Source: Ophiocordyceps camponoti-saundersi (nom. inval.) (taxonomy: Eukaryota > Ascomycota > Sordariomycetes > Hypocreales > Ophiocordycipitaceae). From it: DNA of 64,000 nt. The notes beneath the pieces were generated by a model, which saw only the letters and a list, made by a program, of their open reading frames with translations, had not been told where the DNA came from and did not search any database. Shown here in pieces: positions 22,140-33,176 of the stretch (the first letter of the stretch is position 1; the number at the start of each line of letters is the position of its first letter). Location of the stretch: contig PDHQ01000018.1 of assembly GCA_003339415.1 (NCBI GenBank), positions 248,001-312,000 of the forward strand. The letters run 5' to 3'. A program made the translations under genes and the position numbers.

Positions 22140-25100
22140 CTAAACCCCAAAGTGAACGTACGGAACCCAATATGGGTTCATAGCGCTCTGCATCTCCGTC
22201 TTAGATCCCACAAGGGTAACATCTCTCGCCTCTGCTCTCTTCCTCGCCTCTTCTCCCTTCTTCATCTCTTCATCCCGCAACTCCCGGACAGCAAAATGAA
22301 GTCCTCGACAGACAGCAACGTCCGTCATGCCTTCATCTCGCAGCGTTCTGTAAAGAACCCTCGCGACATCAACGCAAAACTCATCCGATACCTCCCATAG
22401 AGTTCCGATGACGTGGCGGAAACCAGCTAGCTGGAAGGAATTGATGAGATGGATTCCCTCGTCGATAAGCTTGCCCGTGTCGTTCGCTCCGGTGGAACAG
22501 GCTGAGAGAAAGCCGAGGAAGGGTGGGCTTCCCTGCAGCCTGTGATCTCGAATGTCGCCTACAGTCAGTGGCTTTGCTTTCCAGTCTTCGAGGAGAAGAC
22601 AGCTGAGAGAAGGTTCCTTCGAGTTCGCTTTGCCGTGACCGGCGAAGTGGAAGATTGTGCATGACTTGAGGAGTTCGAGGACATCGTCTCTCCGTAGTTT
22701 AGGCATGATTGGTTGTAGGTTTAGAGATGGACAAAAGTCTTTTACCATCTTCAGCTCGTCCGCGGCAAAGGAGAGGATCCCGTCTCCAGCCAGATCCGGT
22801 GTTTCACGCATGGCAACTAGGAGGGCATGTGAATCAGAAGACGGCGGTTTGACGTCCTGTCGGCGTCCGAATATCAACGACTTCACCGATGACGCGTACG
22901 AAGACATGACCCTATCGAGAACAGTCTCCGAGCTCCCCTTTGTGTGGTATCCCGCTGCATGAAGGGGCAACTGGCTCAAAGGACCGGTAGGAATCCACCA
23001 CACGCGCGGTAAGTGTCCATCCGGAGGCGGACCTTTGAAACCGAGCTCGTCCAGACAAGGACGAGCAACCACGTCCCAGAGCCATTCCAGCAAGGGGGAG
23101 ATGTCGAAGAAAGCCCTCAAGCGAGAGGACTGCAGATGGCGGGCTCGAGTCTCGGCTTCTGTCAGTGTCATGTCCGGAAGGTTCAGTACCCTGATTTGAT
23201 GGTGCTCTATGAGAAAGGCATCGCAGCGGAATCTGCTCAAGTTGATGACTATGATGGGATCTGGATTCGCCGCTGCCTTCAGAGACTCTGCTGTAGGCGG
23301 GAGTAGGAAGTTGTTGAACCCAGGCTGGTTGCGAATCTCGGTGATGAGTTGGTTTAGTCTTTGATCGGCTTCACGACGTCGTTTCGCGCTCGACTCTAAC
23401 GAAGCTATCGTGTTTCCAGGGCTCATCAAAGACGGGAGAGTCTCCTCTGGCTTGTCAAGCTCGTCTCGAAGGGTTATGAATTTATCAGCTAAAGCAGGAT
23501 GCTTCTCCCTAACGTCTGACATGTCCCCTCGTATGTCCATCAACAGGCTAGCGATGATGCCACGACCAAGTTCGAGAAGTTGCAGAGCACGTATCACGTC
23601 TCCGTTCGCGTTGAGAATCGTCGAGGCCGCGAGTGAAGCGACGCCGAAAAAGCCTCCAAGCGCATGCTCCTTGTCCGTGTGTTTCAACGATCTCGGGCTG
23701 ACGGTTGAGAGAAGCGTGACGGCTTCCTCGGATAGCTGACTTGACTCTTTCCACTTCGCCTGCGAGCCGTAGACCTCAGCCGCGTCGGAGGCCAGCCATG
23801 TGCGGATCCTCGGACTGGCGGCTTCGCAACGGAGTCCTTCCAGGTAACACGATAGAGCGCGGTCTCGGTCATCTGGTGAGCGAATCAAGTCGAAGCGTCT
23901 GATGAGCCAATCTCCAATGTTGTAGAGACGAACTGCTCGGTTGGGATGTTGGCGAGGGCTGGCGTCTATTGCCTCGCTGGTTCTGTCGATGGCACGACTG
24001 AGGTCTTCCCTCGATCCGCTTTGCGTGTATCGTCGGCCGAAGTGCATCCCGAGGTTGTTGAGATAACTGGCTCTCGTGGGATTGTTCTCAGGACAGGCAT
24101 CGATAGCCCCAGTGGTGTATTCGATAGCACGGTCAATATCCTCCGTCAACTCGGTCTCCAGAAATCGGTCGTTGAAGAACTGTCCGAGGTTACTCAAGAT
24201 GATCGGTCTTTTGGGATGGTCTCGGGAACAGGCATCTTCAGCTATAGTCAAGCTTTCGATAGCACTGTTGAGGTCCTTCAACGACTTGGTTCGCCCGTAT
24301 AGCATGCCGAGACCAATTCCCCGAGCAATCAGATACGTGATTCGATGGGGATTCTCATGGCTGACGTCTCCAGCCATATTCATGACTTCAATGGCACGGT
24401 TAAGGTCGTCCATTGAACCCACGCGTAGAGAGCGGCGTTGAAGACAGGTTCCGAGATTCGATAGATGAAGAACTCGGTCAGAGTGATGTCGATGTCCGAC
24501 CTCAACGGACAGAGTGATGAGGTCAATGGCACGATCGAGATCAACCATGGAAGCGGTCTGGTCGTATCGTCTTCCCAGACAGTTGCCGAGATTGTTTAGG
24601 TGCTTTGCTCGATTCGTGATGTCTTCATCAGCTGCTTCAACAGCCATCTCAGCAGCCTTGGTAGCACTGTCAATGTCCTCTATCAAGCCCGTTTCATCAA
24701 ACCGCCTCTCGAACCTCGAAGCAAGGATATCGAGTCTGCCGGCTCTCAATGGGTCGGTATGAGGCGTCGCGTCAACTGTCATAGTCGCATCGTTAATGGA
24801 ACGAGTCAAGTCGTCGACTACTTTAGTCTTTTCGAACCGCTCAGAGAGCCAGTATCCGCGACTGTATAAACGAAGCGGTCTATCTGGGTGATCGAGAGGC
24901 ATCGCGTTCAAAACCGCCGTCACAATGTCGATAGCGCCGGTAAGATCTTGTATCGAGCCTACTCGCTCGAATCGTTTACCGAGCCAGAAAGCCAAGACAT
25001 GTAGGCAATCCGTTCGCCTAACAAAGTTACTGGGCATCGAACAGACAGCCATGGCTGCGAAATTGACGGCATTGTTGAGGTCATCTATCGAGTCTGTTTG

Positions 25101-25670
25101 ATCGGATAGCTTGCCGAGCTCGTTTGCCAAGTTGCTTATCATGTTGGGCTACAGTAGATGTTTAGTAGAGGTTGTTGTCGTTACGTTGTTGTCAACCGAC
25201 GAGTCTTACCCGAGTTCTCATCTCTTGCTTCCATTGAGTGCTCATTTCACCGGATATCCGTAGTCTATGGATGCAAGGCATGACATTGTAAACAGATCAC
25301 GTTCCTTGGGTATCGAGGGTTCTAGAGATGCAACTTACCTTACTCCAGTTGACGACGCCTCAGATGTATCGCGTCCCATCCAAAACGACATCAACTGGAG
25401 AATATGGCTTCGTCGTCTATAATCGGCGTGATCTGTAGCCGTTGCCGCGACCCATGCTTTCGAGCAGTCAAAGGCAAGTTTGAGGAAGTCGTTGGGATTC
25501 GACTCCCCTCTCTTGAAGACGAGGAAGCACATATAGATATACAGCTCCTTTTGGTCATCTGCTGCATCATCTTGACACAGCTGTATCAGGCGGCGCAGTT
25601 TATCATCGTCTTGGTGGTTTAGCAGGGTGATTAACTTGTCATCGACCCAGAAGAGGTCCGTCTCGTCCAT
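22140..25670 (-). CDS. TPR-CHAT protein (caspase-superfamily protease with about 10 TPR-like repeats)
   Basis: Three exons (25670-25339, 25264-25210, 25148-22140; introns of 74 and 61 nt, phases consistent) give 1,131 aa. After an N-terminal helical segment come about ten tandem TPR-like repeats (about residues 130-620), each with a DL(N/D)RAI-type helix, spaced roughly 47-50 residues. The C-terminal third is a CHAT domain with the catalytic His in FHFAGHG (about 963) and the catalytic Cys in LSACSTG (about 1012), then AGFRHVIGTLWEVSD, a hallmark of the family. CHAT domains are caspase relatives; in bacteria TPR-CHAT proteases act as effectors in CRISPR-linked and other immune systems. It is convergent with the C14 gene and divergent from the NLR at 26365. 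Function here is inferred. The small middle exon of 55 nt is the least certain part. Confidence 0.88.
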
Positions 25671-26364
25671 GAAGGAGGATTTGAAGCCTGTGGATTAGAA
25701 GAGTTCTGTCCTCAGTCTCACATATGGATGCATCCCGTGTTTCTTTGAGATCATCTGAATACCCACACGATATGGCTGCTCTACCCAACGTCTATGGCCA
25801 CCCCCCCGCCCGTAACGCCTCTTCCTGATTCGCGTCTGATCCAAGCCCGCTTACCTTGCCGCCGCGGTGCCGCAAATCAGGATACGCCATTCGCTGTGTC
25901 GTAAGCCATGCATGTTTCTCAAGGCTGAGCTGGGACCGGAGGCGGAGCTTCAGTCGCAAATCACAGCCCCCTGTCTCTGTTGCCTTGTATCGGCCTTTCT
26001 CACTGCCCTCTCCCCTCGTATCTCTCACCATGATCGATGAGGCGGAGCGGCAAATACCTCTGTTTGCAAGGAAAATAGGCGCGGCACCAAGTATTTCCAG
26101 TTCCCTGAGGAAAGTGGTGTGCAGCACCCAGTCGTTCTTGCTTACAAGTTATCGGTCACGTCACTGTGGCTGAGTGTCGACGGCGATCCCAGCTCGTCCT
26201 TCCTTCCGTCCCCCTCACACCCCCAATCTGTCTGCCAAACGAGATCTGACAACACGCACGAACACACAAACCCTCGCTCGCTTGATCCTAAGTCTAACGA
26301 ATTGTCTTTGCATATAGTCGGCCTCGAAGCAAAGAGTCCAAGGTCGTTCTCGCTAACAAGGAAG
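25671..26364. promoter_or_regulatory. Divergent intergenic promoter between TPR-CHAT and NLR genes
   Basis: These 694 nt separate the two start codons and hold no gene I can support, so both promoters must lie here. A C-tract of seven or more bases sits near 25800. The NLR frame is open upstream of 26365, but the Met at 26365 followed by a basic, then acidic stretch is the best start. Confidence 0.5.
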
Positions 26365-29300
26365 ATGAACAAGAGACGATTCCATCGTGACGACAACGAC
26401 GACGACGACGACGAAGACGAAGACGAAGACGAAGACGAAGACGAAGACGTCGAGTCTGGCCTATCTCAGCCCCCAAAACGACCAAAGACCCTCTACTACG
26501 ACCCAGCAGTCACGCTCCCATCGCTGCCCAGAGACCAATACACCATCGCCTGGATATGTGCCCTTCATATCGAGCTGGCAGCAGCTCGCTGCATGATGGA
26601 CGTCTTCCACGAACCCTTACCTATGGAACAAGGGCATAACGTCGACACCAACTCCTACGTCTTGGGAAGTATCAAGGAGCACAACATCGTCATGGCCTGC
26701 TTGCCTGCTGCCCAGTACGGTACGAATAACGCTGCCATAGTTGCTACTCATCTTCAGCGGACCTTTCCATCAATTCGTCTGGCCTTAATGGTCGGCATCG
26801 GAGGCGGCGTTCCAAGTATGGAAGATGTGCGCTTGGGTGACGTCGTCGTCGGCTTGAGGGTGATGCAATATGATATGGGCAAGATTATCGAGAACGGGAA
26901 GCTACAGAGGACTGAGACGTGGAGACATCCAAGACCGTCACTCCTAACAGCTGTTTCGAGCTTGCGATCAAAACACGAGTGCCAGCCCAGTCGTATCCCC
27001 ATCATACTCCGAGAGAAGCTGAAAACACAGCCTGAATTCCTTCGTCCAAGCCTACCAGACCATCTCTTCTGTGCCTCGTATTGTCATCAGTCGTCGACTC
27101 CAAGCTGTGACGACTGCGACCTGGACAAGTTAGTTCCGCGAAGAACCCGCGCATCTGACGACCCCGAAATTTATTATGGCGGTATTGCTTCGTCCAATCA
27201 AGTAATGAGAAGTGCCACTTATCGGGATACCTTGGCTCAGCATCTTAACGTCAAATGTTTCGAGATGGAGGCTGCTGGGCTGATGGATATCCTTCATTGT
27301 CTCCCTATCCGGGGCGTATGCGACTACTCTGATTCTCATAAGAGCAAGGAATGGCAGAAATATGCAGCAGCGACAGCCGCGGCATACGCAAGAGAACTCA
27401 TCGAGATGTTGCCCCGGCCTCATTCGCAGATACAGTCTGCTCAGTTACCCATCTCTGGTAAGATGTGTCTACACTCTACAATAACCAAGAAATTGCATTT
27501 GTAGCTTCAGCGTTTCTGACATGCTTACAGAAGCAGACCAACATCCATCCCTGGCCCGTCGACAGCTGCTGCTCGACTCTCTCCGTTTCGAGCAAATGGA
27601 TTCCCGTAAACTGAATATTAAAAACGCACACAAGAGGACTTGTCAATGGTTTCTCAAACACCCAGACTACCTCGACTGGCTAAATCACGACCGACTTGCG
27701 ACGCACCATGGCTTTCTCTGGATCCGTGGCAAACCCGGAGCTGGCAAGTCGACATTGATGAAATTTGTTTACTCTCACCTCAAAGTCAGGACTCGCCATC
27801 AACTTAAAGCCTCTTTCTTCTTCAACGCTCGGGGAGATGATCTGGAGAAGTCGATTTCCGGAATGTATCGCTCGCTACTACTTCAGCTGCTCGAAGGCTT
27901 TCCCGATCTTCAGGCAGTTTTTGATGACCCTGAGCTTGTTTCCCGAGATCAGAGCGACTGCCCTTCATTGCATGTACTCAAGAATCTCCTCAGCAGCGCC
28001 TTGTCTAAGCTCGGCGATCGGTCGTTTACGTGCTTCGTCGATGCCCTGGACGAGTGTGACGAACAGCACGTCATGGACATGATCCAGTACTTTGAAGAGG
28101 TAGCAGAGGATTCCGCGGAGAACGGAATAGCCCTCCGTATCTGTTTCTCCAGTCGACATTATCCGTACATCAACATACGAAAAGGCGCTCAACTGGTACT
28201 GGAGGACCAAGAAGACCATGCCGCGGATTTAGACAAGTACGTCAGGACTCGGCTTGACATCAAGGGTGGTGCAGTTGCCGAAGAACTGCGGTCACAAATC
28301 GTCGAGAAAGCTGCCGGAGTGTTTCTTTGGGTTGCCTTAGTTGTGGATATCCTCAACAAGGAACAACGACGGGGCGGCCTAGCTTTAAAGAAGAGGCTGA
28401 AGGAAGTCCCAAGCGACTTGAGCGAGCTTTTCAAGGAGATCTTGACGCGTGACAACCAGAATATGGAGCATTTGCTGCTCTGCATCCTCTGGATTCTCTT
28501 GACAAAACAACCGCTGAAGCCTGACGAGTACTACCACGCTCTCTGGTCTGGGTTGTCTCTGCAGGGCCTGGCTGACGCCGAGATACCGGATGCTACACCC
28601 TCCGTCCTTACCAGTTGTGTCGTCAGCTCGTCCAAAGGGCTTGCAGAGATTACAAAGTCCAAGCAACCGACTGTGCAGTTTATTCACGAATCCGTCCGCG
28701 ACTTTCTCATCAAAGACAAGGGTATTCAGGAGCTATGGCCTGATGTCGGATTTGACTGGGAGAGCCCTGGTCACGAGAAGCTCAAAGATTGCTGCATGAC
28801 GTACATGAAGCATCCCTCAATACATGCGTCTATCAACCAGCCGCAGTCTACATGTGCCGAAGTCTCGATAAATTATCCATTTTTACAATATGCCAGCCAG
28901 CGTATTCTCTTCCATGCTGATGCGGCGGCGCTTGCCATTTCTCAGGATAACTTTCTCAGGCAATTTCCCCTATCTGAATGGGTCTCATTGCTGAACTTCT
29001 TTGAGAAGTACAAGGTTCGACGATACGGTCCGGATGCTAGCCTTCTCTACATTCTGGCAGACAAAGGTCTTCCCAGGCTGATCCGCACGCGCCTCAGGCA
29101 AGGTATAAGACACAACGTTAAAGGGGGGAGATACGTCTATCCGTTCTTTGCTGCTCTAAACAGCGGTTGCAAAGACGCTGTCGCCGCCATTTTGGACATA
29201 CCAAGTTGCTTTCACAATGGGGTAGACATTGCCGACTGCCCACGGCACAGAAGAAAACAAGCCTTCAAGCGTCGGACGCCTTTGTCGTGGGCAGCCGAAG

Positions 29301-31039
29301 ACGGTCGTGCTGAGCTCGTCGACCTGCTCCTTCGAAAGGGACAGCTGGTTAATGAAATGGATGAGGGCAGGTGCACGCCACTTATGCGAGCCCTGGACGG
29401 ATTCGGTATTATGGAAGGAAACCACGATGCGACCATACACATTCTCATCGACGAGGGAGCAGACGTCGACATCATCTGCAGAGACACTTACGAGAGAGTG
29501 CTACAAATTGCCTCGTCCAACGGCAATATAGCCATCGCAAAGCTTACTCTGGAAAGGGGGACAGACGTCAATGCTTACGATAAAATAAGAGGAGAGACGG
29601 CGCTGATGGCTGCCTCATCGCACGGCTTCACAGCAATGGCAAAGCTTCTTCTGGAAAAGAGGGCAAAATCTAATGCCCGCGATTTCCGTGGGAGGACAGC
29701 GCTCCATTTTGCCTTGGAACACTCTGGACAGGAAGCAGAGAAGCCCGAGGCCCATGAGAAGAGGGACCACGCCCATGACTTCGACTGTAAGACTTTGGTG
29801 GAGCTTCTCATCGATAATGGGGCCGATATCAACGTTTCCGATCAGTCTTCTTCAACGCCGCTTCATCTGGCCTGCGGAAAAGGTCAAGAGGCGATAGCAA
29901 GGCTCCTCATCGAAAGAGGTGCAGGCGTCGACGCCCAAGACGAAGGCGATCAAACACCGCTTCATCTAGCCTTAAGAAATGGCCACGAAGCAATAGCAAT
30001 GCTCCTTATCGGAAAAGGTGCAGGCGTCTACGCCTATAACAAATATAATCAAACACCGCTTCACCTTGCTGCATCAATTGGTTCTGTGGCGGTAGGAAGG
30101 CTTTTTATCGGAAAAGGTGCAAGCGTTAACGCCTACGGCGAAGACGATCAAACACCGCTTCATCTAGCCATAGGAAATGGCCACGAAGCAATAGCAAGGC
30201 TCCTCATCGAAAGAGGTGCAGACGTCAAAGCTAACCGCAAAGATAATGAAACACCGCTCCACCTTGCCTGCAGAAAAGGTCACGAGGCGATGGTAAGGCT
30301 TCTTATCGAAAGAGAGGCGGATGTCAATGCCTGTGCCCGCTTTGGCTGGACACCAATTCATCTAGCCTCGATGGCAGGTCATGAAGCGGTGGTGAAGCTA
30401 CTTACCGAGAAAGGGGCAGATCAAAATACCCCTGACTATTCAGGCTGCATGCCAATTCATTATGCCTCGAAAAGGGGTCACAAGGAGGTATTGAGATTAC
30501 TCATCGAAAAGGGGGTAGATATAAATACCAATAATGCCTCTTGCCGGACGCCACTTCACGAAGCCTCAAGCGCAGGTCATGCGGGAGTGGTACAGCTTCT
30601 TCTTGACAATGGAGCATTTCTAGATGTCTGCGATTTGAATGATAAGACACCACTTCATGAAGCCTCAAAATTCGATCACGAGGAGGTGGCGAGACTTCTT
30701 ATCGAAAGGGGATCAGATATCAACGCCTCTGATATTGACAACTGTACGCCGCTACATGAAGCCTCGATAAAGGGTCACGAAGCGGTGGTAAAGCTTCTCG
30801 TTGACAAGGGGGCAGACGTTAATGCAAAGCGAGGCGTAAATGGAGACTCACCATTGTGTGTGGCGATATCGCATGGTCGCGAGGCGATAGCCAGGCTTCT
30901 TATTGACCATGGAGCTGAAGTTGACAATTTCGTGGATCGCGATGGCAGGACACTGCGGCAGTTGGCCTCGGAGAAAGGTCTTGACGCGTTGGCAAAGTTT
31001 CTCTCTGACCGTGAAGCCGGCACGGGCCCTAGTGGTTGA
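26365..31039 (+). CDS. PNP-NACHT-ankyrin NLR, intact, with acidic N-terminal extension
   Basis: Two exons (26365-27457 and 27531-31039; 73-nt phase-1 intron) give 1,533 aa. Residues 1-45 carry a basic start, a run of about 20 Asp/Glu and a nuclear-signal-like PPKRPK. Residues about 55-350 form a PNP_UDP nucleoside-phosphorylase-like domain with GIGGGVP (144-150), CFEMEAAG (298-305) and RGVCDYSDSH. NACHT follows with Walker A GKPGAGKS (431-438) and Walker B FTCFVDALDEC (about 530). From about residue 940 to the end there are about 17 ankyrin repeats, some nearly identical at DNA level. Fungal NLRs with this order are thought to sense non-self through the repeats and signal through the N-terminal domain. 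Its closest neighbour is TPR-CHAT, divergent across 694 nt. All key motifs look intact. Confidence 0.92.
29948..30238 (+). repeat. Near-identical ankyrin repeat units, 198 nt apart
   Basis: The segment beginning GATCAAACACCGCTTCATC at 29948 recurs at 30146 with few differences over at least 70 nt. The offset of 198 nt equals two 99-nt ankyrin units, which implies recent duplication or gene conversion within the sensor array. Confidence 0.85.
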
Positions 31040-31415
31040 AGAGATGGAAGAATGCATTCTTTTCTCAAGACATGATGAACAAGCCTAAGCCATCTTGGAA
31101 ACGTCAACTAGGCCATTTACAAGGAACACATACAGCTTGATATCAGGATTTGATGTGCACTGCGGTAAGTAGAAGACACAATCTCCTGCGTGGTTATTTA
31201 CGAAGAAAGGGCCAGAGTGGCAGGGGAGGGAGGCCGCCAGAGAGACTATCCCCTTTACCATGCTCTCAGTACCTGTTGAATACATCAATGGCTCACGTTC
31301 ATACGTTCTAGCAAAAGGGACATGTCAAGATTGTGTTTGTTTATTAGCTATCTTGACCTCGCCTAGACTGCCATTCTACCAGCTATAAAGAGAGAGTTCC
31401 ACCCTGCCGCTGTCT
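31040..31415. other. Short intergenic, convergent 3' ends
   Basis: This holds the 3' flanks of the NLR (+) and the GLEYA gene (-). Nothing else is seen. Confidence 0.5.
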
Positions 31416-33176
31416 TTAGAAGAATCCGAAGGCTTTTGACTTGAGATCGCTAAGGAGATCGCCTCCTCTGGACGAGTCGCTCTCCCTGGATGAGTTGTCC
31501 TCACCAGACGGGCTGTCATAGCTAGACGAGCTGGTGGGGGTGGGAGAAGAGGTGGGAGAAGAGGTGGGATAGGGACTCGGCGAGGGGCTGGGAGAAGGGC
31601 TGGGCTCGGGGGTAAAATAGGGGTCGGGAGAGGGCGCGGGAGAGCTGTCCTCCTCACACTTCTCGGCCAGAAGCTGTTCGTTGACCCTGCCCTTCCGGTT
31701 CAGCCTCTCGCCGTTGGGACCGGTGATGTCGAGGTTCAGGTAGCCGGCGCCCTGGGAGTTGGCCCAGATGACGAGGATGGGGTAATACTTCCCCTTCTCG
31801 ATGGTCCTCTGCACGCTCTGCGGCCTCCTATTGACGTAGTTTGTCTGGAAGATGTCGGCGTTATCGCGAGTCGGCTTGCTGACCTTTTCGTCGCCGAACC
31901 ACATAAAGGCGACGTCGTCCGTCTGTCGGGAGGTGAAGTTGTACGTGCCGCCGGTGCAGGCGTAGAGGAACGTACGGAACTCTATGGCGGCGTTGTCGTG
32001 CGTCCTGTTGGCGTAGTCGCTTTCGACGTAGATGTCGTTGACGATGCCGCCGTCGAGGAAGTCGCCTGCCTTCTTCTTCCGCTCGAACACGTCCATGTCG
32101 AAGTTGCGGTAGTTGGAGCTCGTGTCGCCGCTGAACGGGTTCTCGAATCGGGTGAATTTGATGCCGCGGCTGCCGCAGACTTCCTTGCCGCACACCTTCA
32201 CGCTGGGTTTCGGCTTGGGGGGCATGGAGGATGAGCTTGGGCTGTAGGTGGGCGTGGAAGATGAGGTTGGAGTGGAGGACGAGGTTGGCTCGTAGGTTGA
32301 CGTCGGGGTGGAGGATGAAGTCGGTTCCGGCACGGGGTAGGAAGAGCTCGTCTTCTCAGTCGGTTCAGCCGTGATGGGCTTCGACGAAGACTCGCTGCTC
32401 TGAGCAGGGGTGTTCTTCGGGGGCTCCTCACGCGGCAGAGAAGGGCAGTTGCAAGGCCTGCAAGCCGGCCGCGGTCTGAAATCGTGGCCCCTGAAGTCGT
32501 GGTGGTCCTCAATGTCGCGGAGGATGGCGTGGATCTGGGCCAGTTTGCGGTGGCACAGCTGCGGACTTCCCCTGAAGTCGAAGGTTGCGTGGCCGCTGTA
32601 GCCGAAGTCCGGGTTCCAGCCGGGGAAGTGCTCCATTCCCTGGCCGGTCTGCTTCTCGGCTCCGGTCTGCTGCTGGGCGTTGGTCTGCTTCAGGGCCCCG
32701 GCCTGTTTCTGAGACTCGGTCTGCTGCTGGGCCTTGGTCTGCCTCTCGGCGCCGGTCTGTCTCTCGGCGCCGGTCTGCCTCTCGGCCCCGGTCTGCCTCT
32801 CGGCCCCAGCCTGCCGCTGAGCCTTGACCTGCTGCTTGGTCCCGACCTGATTCTCGGCCATGGCCTGCTGCTGAGCCTTGGCCTGCCTCTGGTTGTCGAC
32901 CTGCTGCTGAGCCTCGGTTTCCTGCTGAGCCACCGTCTCCTGCTCAGAACCGGCCTGTTGCTGAGCGTCAGTCTGCTGCTGAGAACCGGCCTGCTGCTGA
33001 GCCCAGCCTTGCTGCTGAGCCCAGGCTTGCTGCTGAGAGTCTGCCTGCTGTTGAGCGTCGGCCTGTTGCTGGGCTCCAATCTCCGAAGCTGATCCCTGGC
33101 TGCCTGCCATGTCCTGGGCGGACAGGGCGAGGGCGTTGCCTACCAGGAAGGCAACGGCGGCGACTTTGAACATCAT
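31416..33176 (-). CDS. GLEYA-domain adhesin-like secreted protein with Gln-rich hexapeptide array
   Basis: A single exon encodes 586 aa. The signal peptide is FKVAAVAFLVGNALALS. Residues 35-178 are 24 tandem hexapeptides of type (A/S)QQQ(A/T)x, with four identical AERQTG-type units in the middle. A Cys-containing segment (PACRPCNCPS) and a Ser/Thr/Pro stalk follow. Residues about 330-495 look like a GLEYA/PA14-type lectin domain, with KFTRFENPF, a YNFTSRQTDDVAFMWFGD core and GAGYLNLDITGPNG. The tail is Pro/Ser-rich and ends LLSDLKSKAFGFF with no GPI signal, so it may be released or wall-trapped. GLEYA domains in yeast adhesins bind glycans through calcium. A minus-strand TATAAAA at 33277-33283 lies about 100 nt upstream of the start. 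Probable role: attachment to a host or substrate. Confidence 0.85.
   Translation of the reverse strand: MMFKVAAVAFLVGNALALSAQDMAGSQGSASEIGAQQQADAQQQADSQQQAWAQQQGWAQQQAGSQQQTDAQQQAGSEQETVAQQETEAQQQVDNQRQAKAQQQAMAENQVGTKQQVKAQRQAGAERQTGAERQTGAERQTGAERQTKAQQQTESQKQAGALKQTNAQQQTGAEKQTGQGMEHFPGWNPDFGYSGHATFDFRGSPQLCHRKLAQIHAILRDIEDHHDFRGHDFRPRPACRPCNCPSLPREEPPKNTPAQSSESSSKPITAEPTEKTSSSYPVPEPTSSSTPTSTYEPTSSSTPTSSSTPTYSPSSSSMPPKPKPSVKVCGKEVCGSRGIKFTRFENPFSGDTSSNYRNFDMDVFERKKKAGDFLDGGIVNDIYVESDYANRTHDNAAIEFRTFLYACTGGTYNFTSRQTDDVAFMWFGDEKVSKPTRDNADIFQTNYVNRRPQSVQRTIEKGKYYPILVIWANSQGAGYLNLDITGPNGERLNRKGRVNEQLLAEKCEEDSSPAPSPDPYFTPEPSPSPSPSPSPYPTSSPTSSPTPTSSSSYDSPSGEDNSSRESDSSRGGDLLSDLKSKAFGFF

Noticed and set aside
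32484..33092. Plus-strand Leu-rich ORF opposite the Gln array
   Set aside because: It is a shadow of the 18-bp repeat of the adhesin gene; no start context and no domain.
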